Shown in pieces: positions 7,446 through 15,085 of a stretch of 45,955 nucleotides of DNA (the first letter of the stretch is position 1; each line of letters begins with the position of its first letter). The translations under genes and the position numbers were made by a program. The stretch covers positions 1 through 45,955 of the forward strand of contig JAKSJU010000006.1 of NCBI GenBank assembly GCA_024402095.1, read 5' to 3'. The notes under the pieces were generated by a model that saw only the letters and a program-made list of their open reading frames with translations, had not been told where the DNA came from and made no database searches. This DNA comes from Bacteroidales bacterium. Lineage in GTDB: Bacteria; Bacteroidota; Bacteroidia; Bacteroidales; UBA932.

Positions 7446-9133
7446 TGTACAGGTATTCCGGAGCCGGCAACACGTTCGCCGTCCTTGACGGACGCACGGG
7501 GGATGTGTCCCGATACAGGCTACCGGAGACGGTACAGTCGGTTTGTGCCGCCGAAGGCACTGACGGACTGATGATTCTGTCCTTGTCGGACAGGGCGGAT
7601 TTCCTTATGGAATTCTTCAACCCCGACGGTTCTACGGGCATGATGTGCGGCAACGGAGGCCGCTGCATTGTCGCTTTTGCCCGTTATCTGGGGATAAGTC
7701 CTTCATCCGGTGACGGATATGTTTTCGAAGCCTCAGACGGTCTTCACGATGCCTGGATAACGGACGGAGACGGGCTGCGTTGTACCGTGCGCCTCAGGAT
7801 GGCGGAGGCAAAGGGATTGAGGGAAGTCGGGGGAGGATGGTTCATTGACACCGGCACTCGCCATTTCGTCCAGTTTGTGGATGATGTCGAGGCAGTCGAT
7901 GTGGAGCGGACGGGCAGGAGCATCCGATGGTCGGAAGACTTTGCCCCGGAAGGTGTGAACGTCAATTTTGTCCGGATAATGCCGGACGGATCCATTCAGG
8001 TCAGGACTTTCGAGAAGGGCGTGGAGCGTGAGACTCTGGCCTGCGGGACCGGAGCCGTGGCTTCAGCTGTGGTTGCAAACCAAAGCAATCGGGAGACATT
8101 CACGACTACGGTGCATGCGCGCATATCCGATTTGGCAGTGGAGCATAATGCGGAAGGGACTTTCCTTGTCGGTCCTGCGGAAAATCTCGGCCCTTGCGGA
8201 CAAAAAATGCAGAAAATTAATATTCAAAATTCAGTGAATATGGTAAAGGTTGCAATTGTAGGATACGGAAATATCGGCAGATATGCGCTCGAGGCGGTGA
8301 AAGCGGCTCCTGATATGGAGTGTGTCGGAATAGTCCGCCGCAGCGGAAGCGCCGACGGCATACCGGAGCTTCAGGGTATGAAGGTCACTTCTGACATAAG
8401 AGAGCTGGGCAAAGTTGATGTGGCCATACTGGCTACTCCTACCAGAAAGGTTGAGGAATATGCCCTGGAGTATCTTTCAATGGGCATCAGTACCGTGGAC
8501 TGCTTCGATATTCACAGTGAAATCAGACATCTGAGGTCATCCCTCGGAAACGCTGCGAAGGAGCATTCTGCAGTGAGCGTGATTGCAGCCGGATGGGACC
8601 CCGGTACCGACTCGATGATCAGGGCACTGTTGCTCGGCATGATGCCGGAAGGCGAGACCTTTACAACGTTCGGCCCGGGAAGATCCATGGGCCACTCCCT
8701 TGCTGCGGCTTCTAAACCCGGAGTCGTGAAGGCTCTGAGTATGACCCTTCCTGCCGGGAAAGGCAGACACAAGAGGGAAGTCTTCATCGAGCTCGAGGAA
8801 GGGGCTGATTTCGCTGCAGCCGAGAAGGCAATAAAGGAGGATCCTTATTTCGTGAATGACCCTACCGAAGTGAAGCTCGTGCCTGACGTTGATGCCCTGG
8901 ACACGCACGGACACGGTGTCGAACTGGAGAGAGAAGGTATCTCAGGATGCACTTCCGGGCAGAAAGCCGGGTTCAACATGCGCATCAACAACCCGGCCCT
9001 TACAGGTCAGGTGCTTGTGATGGCAGCCCGCGCAGCTGTCAGACAGAAGCCGGGATGCTATACAATGATTGAGATTCCGGTTATCGATTATCTTTCCGGA
9101 GACAGGGAAGAGATAATAGGAAGTATAGTCTAG
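7445..9133 (+). CDS. dapF-ddh: Fused diaminopimelate epimerase / meso-diaminopimelate dehydrogenase
   Basis: One uninterrupted 562-residue frame holds two complete enzymes. Residues 1-245 are DapF, which converts LL-DAP to meso-DAP; both catalytic Cys are present (Cys68 in MCGNGGRC and Cys200 in LACGTGA). Residues 266-562 are Ddh, which makes meso-DAP from tetrahydrodipicolinate, ammonia and NADPH; it has the nucleotide loop VGYGNIGRYA, GWDPG and FGPGRSMGHS. The linker (247-265) is coded by AT-rich DNA that looks like a former intergenic gap, and Met266 sits at the normal Ddh start, so separate internal initiation at 8240 is possible. The gene ends on a CTAG shared with the convergent dapA. 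The two halves normally belong to alternative routes to meso-DAP. Confidence 0.9.
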   Translation: MYRYSGAGNTFAVLDGRTGDVSRYRLPETVQSVCAAEGTDGLMILSLSDRADFLMEFFNPDGSTGMMCGNGGRCIVAFARYLGISPSSGDGYVFEASDGLHDAWITDGDGLRCTVRLRMAEAKGLREVGGGWFIDTGTRHFVQFVDDVEAVDVERTGRSIRWSEDFAPEGVNVNFVRIMPDGSIQVRTFEKGVERETLACGTGAVASAVVANQSNRETFTTTVHARISDLAVEHNAEGTFLVGPAENLGPCGQKMQKINIQNSVNMVKVAIVGYGNIGRYALEAVKAAPDMECVGIVRRSGSADGIPELQGMKVTSDIRELGKVDVAILATPTRKVEEYALEYLSMGISTVDCFDIHSEIRHLRSSLGNAAKEHSAVSVIAAGWDPGTDSMIRALLLGMMPEGETFTTFGPGRSMGHSLAAASKPGVVKALSMTLPAGKGRHKREVFIELEEGADFAAAEKAIKEDPYFVNDPTEVKLVPDVDALDTHGHGVELEREGISGCTSGQKAGFNMRINNPALTGQVLVMAARAAVRQKPGCYTMIEIPVIDYLSGDREEIIGSIV

Positions 9134-10008
9134 ATAAGGGAAAGGTCCTCAAGTGTCTTTCTCATTGTGGACTCGGTCTGTGAACTTGCTTCGGAAAGAG
9201 GCAGTCTGACCTCTGCAGACATCAGGCCCATAATCGACAGCGCTGACTTCACAGGGATAGGATTGCTTTCCACAAAACAGTTTTTGAACAGAGGCTGAAG
9301 CTTGGCATCGACGGCTTCGGCTTCGTCGAACCGGCCTTCCAGCGCGGCTCCCGTCATTTCCTTGACGGCGGCAGGGACAATGTTGGACGCCACGGAGATA
9401 ACACCCTTCGCTCCGTGCTTCATCATTTCGAGAGTCAGATCATCGTCGCCGCTCAGCACGCTGAACCCTTCAGGTGCACCGTCGAGAATCTCATAAACCT
9501 GATCCAGTTTTCCTGACGCTTCTTTGATGCCTATGATGTTCGGTACTTCCTTGGCGAGCCTGATGCAGGTCTGTGCAGCCATATTCGCACCGGTGCGTCC
9601 CGGGACATTATATATAATAATAGGTTTGTCAGTTGAGGAGGCAACTGCCTTGAAGTACAGATACTGGCCTTCCTGGGTAGGTTTGTTGTAGAAAGGAACC
9701 ACTACCAGCCATGCATCTGCGCCGCAGTCTTCAAGAAGTTTCATATTGGCGAGTGTGCCAGGCACGCTGTTCGAACCGCACCCGACAAGCAGCGGTTTGC
9801 CGGCCGCATGACCCTGAGTCAGTTTCAGAAGGGCAATCTTCTCTTCGGAGCTCAATGCGGGAGTCTCACCAGTCGTAGCGAGCGGCACGAGAAAATCCAC
9901 TCCGGCATCCACCTGCCGGTCAATCAGCTCTGCGTATGATTCATAATCCACTTCACCGTCCTTGAACGGAGTGACCAGTGCAGTTCCACAGCCTTTAAGT
10001 TCAATCAT
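9130..10008 (-). CDS. dapA: 4-hydroxy-tetrahydrodipicolinate synthase
   Basis: DapA condenses pyruvate with aspartate semialdehyde, the first step specific to lysine/DAP. The 292-residue protein has the TTGETPALSSEEK motif, the Tyr in IIIYNVPGRTG, and the Schiff-base Lys in IIGIKEASG. It is last in the operon and overlaps dapB by 4 bases. Its stop codon shares the palindrome CTAG with the stop of the convergent dapF-ddh gene, leaving no room for a separate terminator. Confidence 0.95.
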   Translation of the reverse strand: MIELKGCGTALVTPFKDGEVDYESYAELIDRQVDAGVDFLVPLATTGETPALSSEEKIALLKLTQGHAAGKPLLVGCGSNSVPGTLANMKLLEDCGADAWLVVVPFYNKPTQEGQYLYFKAVASSTDKPIIIYNVPGRTGANMAAQTCIRLAKEVPNIIGIKEASGKLDQVYEILDGAPEGFSVLSGDDDLTLEMMKHGAKGVISVASNIVPAAVKEMTGAALEGRFDEAEAVDAKLQPLFKNCFVESNPIPVKSALSIMGLMSAEVRLPLSEASSQTESTMRKTLEDLSLI

Positions 10009-10670
10009 TTGAGTATCAATTCGTTAAAATTGTGAACACCTTTGATGTCTTCTGCCATGAGTGCAGCCACCACTGCGCCCTGGGCGAATCCTTCGCGTGA
10101 GAACGCTTCATGTGAGACAGTGATTCTGTCCACGTCGGAGCCGAACTCCACCACATGGGTTCCCGGCACTTCCCCTATCCTATGCGATGTGATTTCAGGT
10201 TTTGCACCGAGGCTTTCTTCAACTATGCAGCCGAGGGTCCTGGCTGTGCCGCTCGGGGCGTCAAGCTTGTGGATATGGTGAGTCTCATCCACGTGAGGGG
10301 TGTATCCGTAGCCTTTCAGGACGGTTCCGAGTCTTTCAACTGCGGCGAACACGGCATTGACACCGATTGAATAGTTGGATGAGTATATCATTGTCGTGCC
10401 GGCATCTTCGAAGCATCTGATGACTTTGTCGGCAATGTCATTCCAACCCGTGGTCCCGACCACGACGGCCTTGAAATTCCTGGCCAGGAATTCATAGTTT
10501 GCCCTGAATGCATCCGGAGTGGTGAAATCGATGCAGACGCACTGCGAAGCGAGAGCCGGATCAGTGGAGCAGACGTCCTCGGACGCAGCCGCTATCTCAA
10601 TGCCCCTTCGCTTGAGTACATCTTCAATCATATGGCCCATCTTGCCATAACCGCTGATTACTACTTTCAT
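10005..10670 (-). CDS. dapB: 4-hydroxy-tetrahydrodipicolinate reductase
   Basis: DapB reduces the DapA product to tetrahydrodipicolinate, the branch point used by Ddh. The protein is 221 residues, at the short end of the family. It keeps a Rossmann start (ISGYGKMGHMIED) and the substrate motif HHIHKLDAPSGTA with its catalytic His and Lys. The usual G-x-x-G-x-M nucleotide loop is present in slightly varied form. It overlaps dapA by 4 bases and lies 6 bases after asd, so the genes are co-transcribed. Confidence 0.93.
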   Translation of the reverse strand: MKVVISGYGKMGHMIEDVLKRRGIEIAAASEDVCSTDPALASQCVCIDFTTPDAFRANYEFLARNFKAVVVGTTGWNDIADKVIRCFEDAGTTMIYSSNYSIGVNAVFAAVERLGTVLKGYGYTPHVDETHHIHKLDAPSGTARTLGCIVEESLGAKPEITSHRIGEVPGTHVVEFGSDVDRITVSHEAFSREGFAQGAVVAALMAEDIKGVHNFNELILK

Positions 10671-10676
10671 GACAGT

Positions 10677-11672
10677 CTATCCGATAAAACCTTTCTTGAG
10701 CAGGACTTCGGCAATCTGTACTGCGTTGGTGGCCGCTCCCTTGCGTATATTGTCGCTGACGCACCAGAGATTCAGACCGTTGGCGATGGATTCGTCCCTT
10801 CTGATTCTCCCGACGAAAACGTCATCCTTGCCCCAGGCTTCCAGAGGCATAGGATAAATATTGTGAGCCGGGTCGTCCTGCACGGTCACTCCCGGCATTC
10901 CGGACATCAGCTTTCTTGCCTCCTCAACCGTAAACGGCTTTTCAAACTCCAGATTGACAGACTCCGAATGTCCTCCCTGTACCGGAACGCGTACGGTAGT
11001 CGCGGTGATGGCTATGCTCTCGTCCCCCAGAATCTTTCTGGTTTCGTTGACCATCTTCATTTCTTCCTTGGTGTACCCGTTGTCAAGGAAACTGTCGATA
11101 TGGGGAAGAACGTTCTGGTCTATCCTGTAAGGGAACTTCATCTCATACTCCGTCTCTCCTTTCCGCTCCGCGTTCATCTGGTTGATGGCTTTGTATCCCG
11201 CTCCCGTGACGCTCTGATATGTGCTGACGACGATTCTCCTGATGCGGAAAGCCTTGTGCAGCGGGGCAAGAGGAAGGACCATCTGTATGGTCGAGCAGTT
11301 CGGGTTCGCGATAATCATATCGTCCCGCGTGATTACGTCTGAGTTAATCTCTGGCACCACGAGTTTCTTGGTCGGGTCCATTCTCCAGAAAGAAGAGTTG
11401 TCGACAACCCTGCATCCCGCTGCCGCGAACCGGGGAGCCAGTTCCTCGGAAGTACCTCCGCCGGCGCTGAAAAGGGCCAGGGCGGGTTTTGCGGCAATGG
11501 CGTCCTCTGCACTGACCACTGTCCATTCCCTGCCGTTGAAACTTACTTTCCTGCCTATGGATTTCTCAGAAGCCACAGGTATGAGTTCTGTGACCGGGAA
11601 TCTGTGCTCTTCGAGCACCTGAAGCATTCTTGTGCCTACCAGTCCGGTGGCACCGACAACCGCTACTTTCAT
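10677..11672 (-). CDS. asd: Aspartate-semialdehyde dehydrogenase
   Basis: Asd reduces aspartyl phosphate to aspartate semialdehyde with NADPH, feeding both DapA and homoserine dehydrogenase. The 331-residue protein has the NADP loop VGATGLVGTRML at its start, the active-site Cys in NPNCSTIQM, and the His-containing region VRVPVQGGHSESV. Its start overlaps the thrA stop by 4 bases, so the two consecutive enzymes are translationally coupled. Confidence 0.95.
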   Translation of the reverse strand: MKVAVVGATGLVGTRMLQVLEEHRFPVTELIPVASEKSIGRKVSFNGREWTVVSAEDAIAAKPALALFSAGGGTSEELAPRFAAAGCRVVDNSSFWRMDPTKKLVVPEINSDVITRDDMIIANPNCSTIQMVLPLAPLHKAFRIRRIVVSTYQSVTGAGYKAINQMNAERKGETEYEMKFPYRIDQNVLPHIDSFLDNGYTKEEMKMVNETRKILGDESIAITATTVRVPVQGGHSESVNLEFEKPFTVEEARKLMSGMPGVTVQDDPAHNIYPMPLEAWGKDDVFVGRIRRDESIANGLNLWCVSDNIRKGAATNAVQIAEVLLKKGFIG

Positions 11673-13606
11673 TTCAGTATATCATTTAGTACGCTGGAAG
11701 CCGCCTGCCGTGCACCTTCTCCCGCACCCTGTATTACGAGCGGTGAAGGATGGTAGGCACTTCTGACAATAATTGCATTATCCGTCCCCTGGAGCCAGTA
11801 GGCCGGGTGACGTTCATCCACGGTCTGCATCCTGATGGATGCCCTGTATCCGAGAGCTTTTGTCTCATCTTTGACCAGGGATGCGACAAATCTCTGGTCG
11901 GGCCTGATGCTTTCGAAATCCTTGACAGGTTCGATGTCCACGTCCTTTTCGTCCAGATGAACACCGGCCTCGCGGGCAAGTATCAGCAGTTTGCGGAGAG
12001 CGTCGCGGCCCTCAAGGTCCTGGCTCGGGTCCTTTTCCGTCAGTCCGATGGACTGCGCTTTCTGCAATGCATCCGCAAAAGGAAGTCCCGAACTCAGAAT
12101 ATAGTTCAGCGTGCAGGACACGACAGCCTCTATGCTTGTTATTTCATCGTTGCTGTTTGCGCTGAGAGCTATGCTTTCGAGGATGGGGAGGGCAGCACCC
12201 ACGGTCGTCTCATATCTGAGGAAACAGCCGCTCAGCAGTGCCGCCTTCTTCATTTCGGCATATTCGCAGTATGGTACGGAGAGTGACCTTCTGTTGGATG
12301 AAACTATGCTTATTCCCGCTTCAAGCAGAGGTTTGTACCATCTGTAGATGTCCTCGCTGTCGGTGACATCCACGAATATTGCATTCTTCGGAGCTGCCTT
12401 GATGATTTTTTCACAGAAATCAGGACTCTTGCTGTCCACCTGCTCGATAATGCGCAGAACCTTTCCGCTCCCTGCCTTGATGGAAACGGCGGTCTTTTCA
12501 ATCATTTCCCTGAGGGCTGTGCCCACGGCTCCCTTTCCCGCGATATAGAGGTTTCTGGTATTGCTTTCTTCTATTTCGAAAAACTCCTTGTGGAGGGCTT
12601 TGAGCGCCTCTTTCCCCATTCCGTCAGGCACTTTCACTGTCACGAAACCCTCGCCGTGCGCGATCTCAGGCTCGTCGATGCAGCAATGCTGAAGAGCAGC
12701 CTGTATCTTGCTGTCCGTTTCGGTGGTGTCGAAGGGATGGTCGGCAACCAGGCAGAGAGTGTCTCCCGAGCCTGTGATTCCCGTCCAGACGGACGGTGAA
12801 GCCTTGTCCTCGATGAGAGTGCCCGGATTCTTGCTGTCAAAGGTGTTCTTGACATTTATGCCTATTCCGGAGGATTTGGCCGGTTCTACGGTAGGCGGAT
12901 AAAGGACTTTGGCACCGTGCTCGGCCAGCCTCCACGCCGCTTCGTATGACAGGAACGGGATGGTCTCGGCTTTCTGGACATCCTTAGGATTGGCAGTCAT
13001 TATTCCGGGCACGTCCGTCCATATTTCCAGTATCGAAGCCCCGACAGCCGCAGCGAAGAGTGCTGCACTGAAGTCGGACCCGCCTCTTCCCAGAGTGGTG
13101 ATGTTGCCTTCGGCATCGGAGGCGATGAAGCCCGGAGCCACGATAATCCTTTCATCGCAGGCATTGATGCACTTTGAGATGTTCGCGTAAGTCTGCCCGG
13201 GGTTATCCTTGATTATGAGCTCCCTTGAGTCAACCCACCTGGCCGAGTATCCGTCGCAGGAGAGTTTTCTGGCCAATATCTTGGTGGAGAGAATCTCTCC
13301 GTACGATTCGATGCAGTGTCTGCAGCCTCTGATCAGGGAAAAGACTGAGGCGCATTCCTCCATCGCCTCTTCCCTTTCCTTGCCCGTGAAGAGTCTTTTG
13401 ATTATTTCATTGTGCCTCTGCTGCAGGCCGTCGATCAGTTCAACGCGGCCTTCCCCTATCTCCAGAAGTCTGTCAGTGCAGCCGCTGATGGCTGAGCTGA
13501 CCAGAATGACACGGTCGGCAGCCGCCTCGGAAGTGACGATGTCGATCACCCTGGACATGTTGGTTGCATCAGCAACGGAAGAACCTCCAAACTTCAGAAC
13601 TTTCAT
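11669..13606 (-). CDS. thrA: Bifunctional aspartokinase / homoserine dehydrogenase with shortened regulatory region
   Basis: Residues 1-265 are the aspartokinase (KFGGSSV at the start, TTLGRGGSDFSA near 170). Residues from about 352 to 645 are the homoserine dehydrogenase (nucleotide loop GKGAVG at 357-362, then VSCTLNYILSSG and DLEGRDALRKL). The enzyme phosphorylates aspartate and reduces aspartate semialdehyde to homoserine. The region between the two catalytic parts is only about 85 residues, against roughly 165 in E. coli ThrA where two ACT domains sense threonine; a full pair of ACT domains cannot fit. Total length is 645 residues against about 820 in E. coli. It lies 2 bases after manC and overlaps asd by 4 bases. 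Confidence 0.9.
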   Translation of the reverse strand: MKVLKFGGSSVADATNMSRVIDIVTSEAAADRVILVSSAISGCTDRLLEIGEGRVELIDGLQQRHNEIIKRLFTGKEREEAMEECASVFSLIRGCRHCIESYGEILSTKILARKLSCDGYSARWVDSRELIIKDNPGQTYANISKCINACDERIIVAPGFIASDAEGNITTLGRGGSDFSAALFAAAVGASILEIWTDVPGIMTANPKDVQKAETIPFLSYEAAWRLAEHGAKVLYPPTVEPAKSSGIGINVKNTFDSKNPGTLIEDKASPSVWTGITGSGDTLCLVADHPFDTTETDSKIQAALQHCCIDEPEIAHGEGFVTVKVPDGMGKEALKALHKEFFEIEESNTRNLYIAGKGAVGTALREMIEKTAVSIKAGSGKVLRIIEQVDSKSPDFCEKIIKAAPKNAIFVDVTDSEDIYRWYKPLLEAGISIVSSNRRSLSVPYCEYAEMKKAALLSGCFLRYETTVGAALPILESIALSANSNDEITSIEAVVSCTLNYILSSGLPFADALQKAQSIGLTEKDPSQDLEGRDALRKLLILAREAGVHLDEKDVDIEPVKDFESIRPDQRFVASLVKDETKALGYRASIRMQTVDERHPAYWLQGTDNAIIVRSAYHPSPLVIQGAGEGARQAASSVLNDILK

Positions 13607-13608
13607 AC

Positions 13609-14700
13609 TTATCTGTATTTCTCGAATTCCGGCATCGCAAGTTCGGAATTGAAGTCGCTGAATGACTTGTCATCCTTAGGGCATATCATCAGCACGTCAT
13701 CAGTGTCGATTACGATAAAGTCCTTGAGGCCTTTTATCGCTATGAGCTTGTCTTTCCCCCCGGAATATACGATGGTGTCGCCGGTCTTCTTGATGATTTG
13801 CTTTCCATTTATCTTCAGGACATTGCCATCCTTGTCGGCCTTTGAGGCATATTCGCAGAAGGAATCCCAGTTGATAATGTCCGCCCACTTGAAACTGGCC
13901 GGATATACCCACACATTATCAGACTTCTCCATCACTGCATAATCTATGGACAGTGTAGGGCTGTCGGAATAAATCTTTTCAAGGAATTTCCGTTCTCCTT
14001 CAGTATTCAATATGCGGTCCCAGCCCTTCCAGAGGCAGGTTACCTCGGGAGCCAGAGTCTCAAGCGCATTCTTTATGGCCTCGACCTTCCAGATGAAGAT
14101 ACCTGAGTTCCAGAGAAATTCTCCGCTCTTGAAAAATACATCTGCCAGCTCAGCATCAGGCTTCTCAGTGAAGGTCTTGACTTTCACCGGTTCACCCATC
14201 CTGATCTCGCTGTCAGCCATCTGGATGTAGCCGAAATTGGCTTCCGCACTTGTAGGAACGATGCCCAGAGTGATAAGGACATTCTTGTCGGCGGCATAGT
14301 CGAGGGCATTTTCGATAGTCTGTTCGAACAGGTGCACATTCTCTATGACATGGTCGGCCGGGGTGGAAATCATCACGGCTTCGGGGTCCCTGCGCAGCAG
14401 TTTGTATGAAGCAAACGCAATGGAAGGGGCCGTGTGCTTCCCGAATGGTTCAAGCAGGAGGTTTCTGTCTTCAAGTTCGGGGATTTCCTTCCTTATCAGG
14501 TCTGCGTACTTATCGATGGTTACGACAAGAATATTCTCGGCAGGGATGATTCTGGACATTCTGTCATAAGTCATCCGCAGCAGTGATTTGCCTGATGTGG
14601 TGAGGTCAAGGAACTGCTTGGGCCTGTTCTCTCTGCTGACAGGCCAGAATCTTGAGCCTCCGCCACCTGCAAGGATTACACAATAGTTATGATTAATCAT
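13609..14700 (-). CDS. manC: Mannose-1-phosphate guanylyltransferase
   Basis: This enzyme makes GDP-mannose from mannose 1-phosphate and GTP, a precursor for fucose and mannose in capsule and surface glycans. The 363-residue protein has the nucleotidyltransferase signature LAGGGGSRFWPVSRENRPKQ at its start, plus FTEKPD and a WNSGIFIWK region. It is the single-domain form without the C-terminal phosphomannose isomerase part. It overlaps yraN by 8 bases and is followed by thrA after 2 bases. Its place inside an aspartate-pathway operon has no obvious metabolic reason. Confidence 0.9.
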   Translation of the reverse strand: MINHNYCVILAGGGGSRFWPVSRENRPKQFLDLTTSGKSLLRMTYDRMSRIIPAENILVVTIDKYADLIRKEIPELEDRNLLLEPFGKHTAPSIAFASYKLLRRDPEAVMISTPADHVIENVHLFEQTIENALDYAADKNVLITLGIVPTSAEANFGYIQMADSEIRMGEPVKVKTFTEKPDAELADVFFKSGEFLWNSGIFIWKVEAIKNALETLAPEVTCLWKGWDRILNTEGERKFLEKIYSDSPTLSIDYAVMEKSDNVWVYPASFKWADIINWDSFCEYASKADKDGNVLKINGKQIIKKTGDTIVYSGGKDKLIAIKGLKDFIVIDTDDVLMICPKDDKSFSDFNSELAMPEFEKYR

Positions 14701-15085
14701 ATATCGGTATAAATGCTTTAGGATAATATTCCATTTTACTGACCTCTCCGTCCGAGTGGAAAACCACAGTCAGGACGTCAAGGCATATTTCAAGGTCATC
14801 GGGCAACTGCCGTCTGCCGCTTCCGTTGAGGAAGGCGAGGGCGCAGGAAACCATGTTCCTTATCTTTACCCTGTTGACATTCACCTCAGGATCAGCCACC
14901 GTGGGCTCTGTCCTGCTTTTCACTTCCACGAAATGGAGTTCGTTCCCCTTGAGGGAAATGATATCCGTTTCGCGATGTCCTCTCCTCCAGTTTCTCTCCA
15001 CAATCGTATGTCCTTCTCCAATCAAATACAGACAGGCCTCATCCTCACCTCTTCTGCCTACCTTCTGTCTTTCTTTTCCCATCAA
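14693..15085 (-). CDS. yraN: YraN / UPF0102 family nuclease-like protein
   Basis: This is a 130-residue protein of the UPF0102 family, which has a restriction-endonuclease-like fold resembling archaeal Holliday-junction resolvases. The conserved core is visible: GRRGEDEACLYL, then the Asp in RETDIISL and the E-x-K in HFVEVKSRTE, the putative metal-binding residues. The exact function is unproven. It overlaps mutS2 by 4 bases, and the pairing suggests a shared DNA-structure role. Confidence 0.85.
   Translation of the reverse strand: MMGKERQKVGRRGEDEACLYLIGEGHTIVERNWRRGHRETDIISLKGNELHFVEVKSRTEPTVADPEVNVNRVKIRNMVSCALAFLNGSGRRQLPDDLEICLDVLTVVFHSDGEVSKMEYYPKAFIPIYD

Noticed and set aside
8183..8239. 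A frameshift or missed stop that would separate dapF and ddh
   Set aside because: All codons of the linker are sense in the frame of both enzymes; no shift is needed. A base error cannot be excluded without reads.
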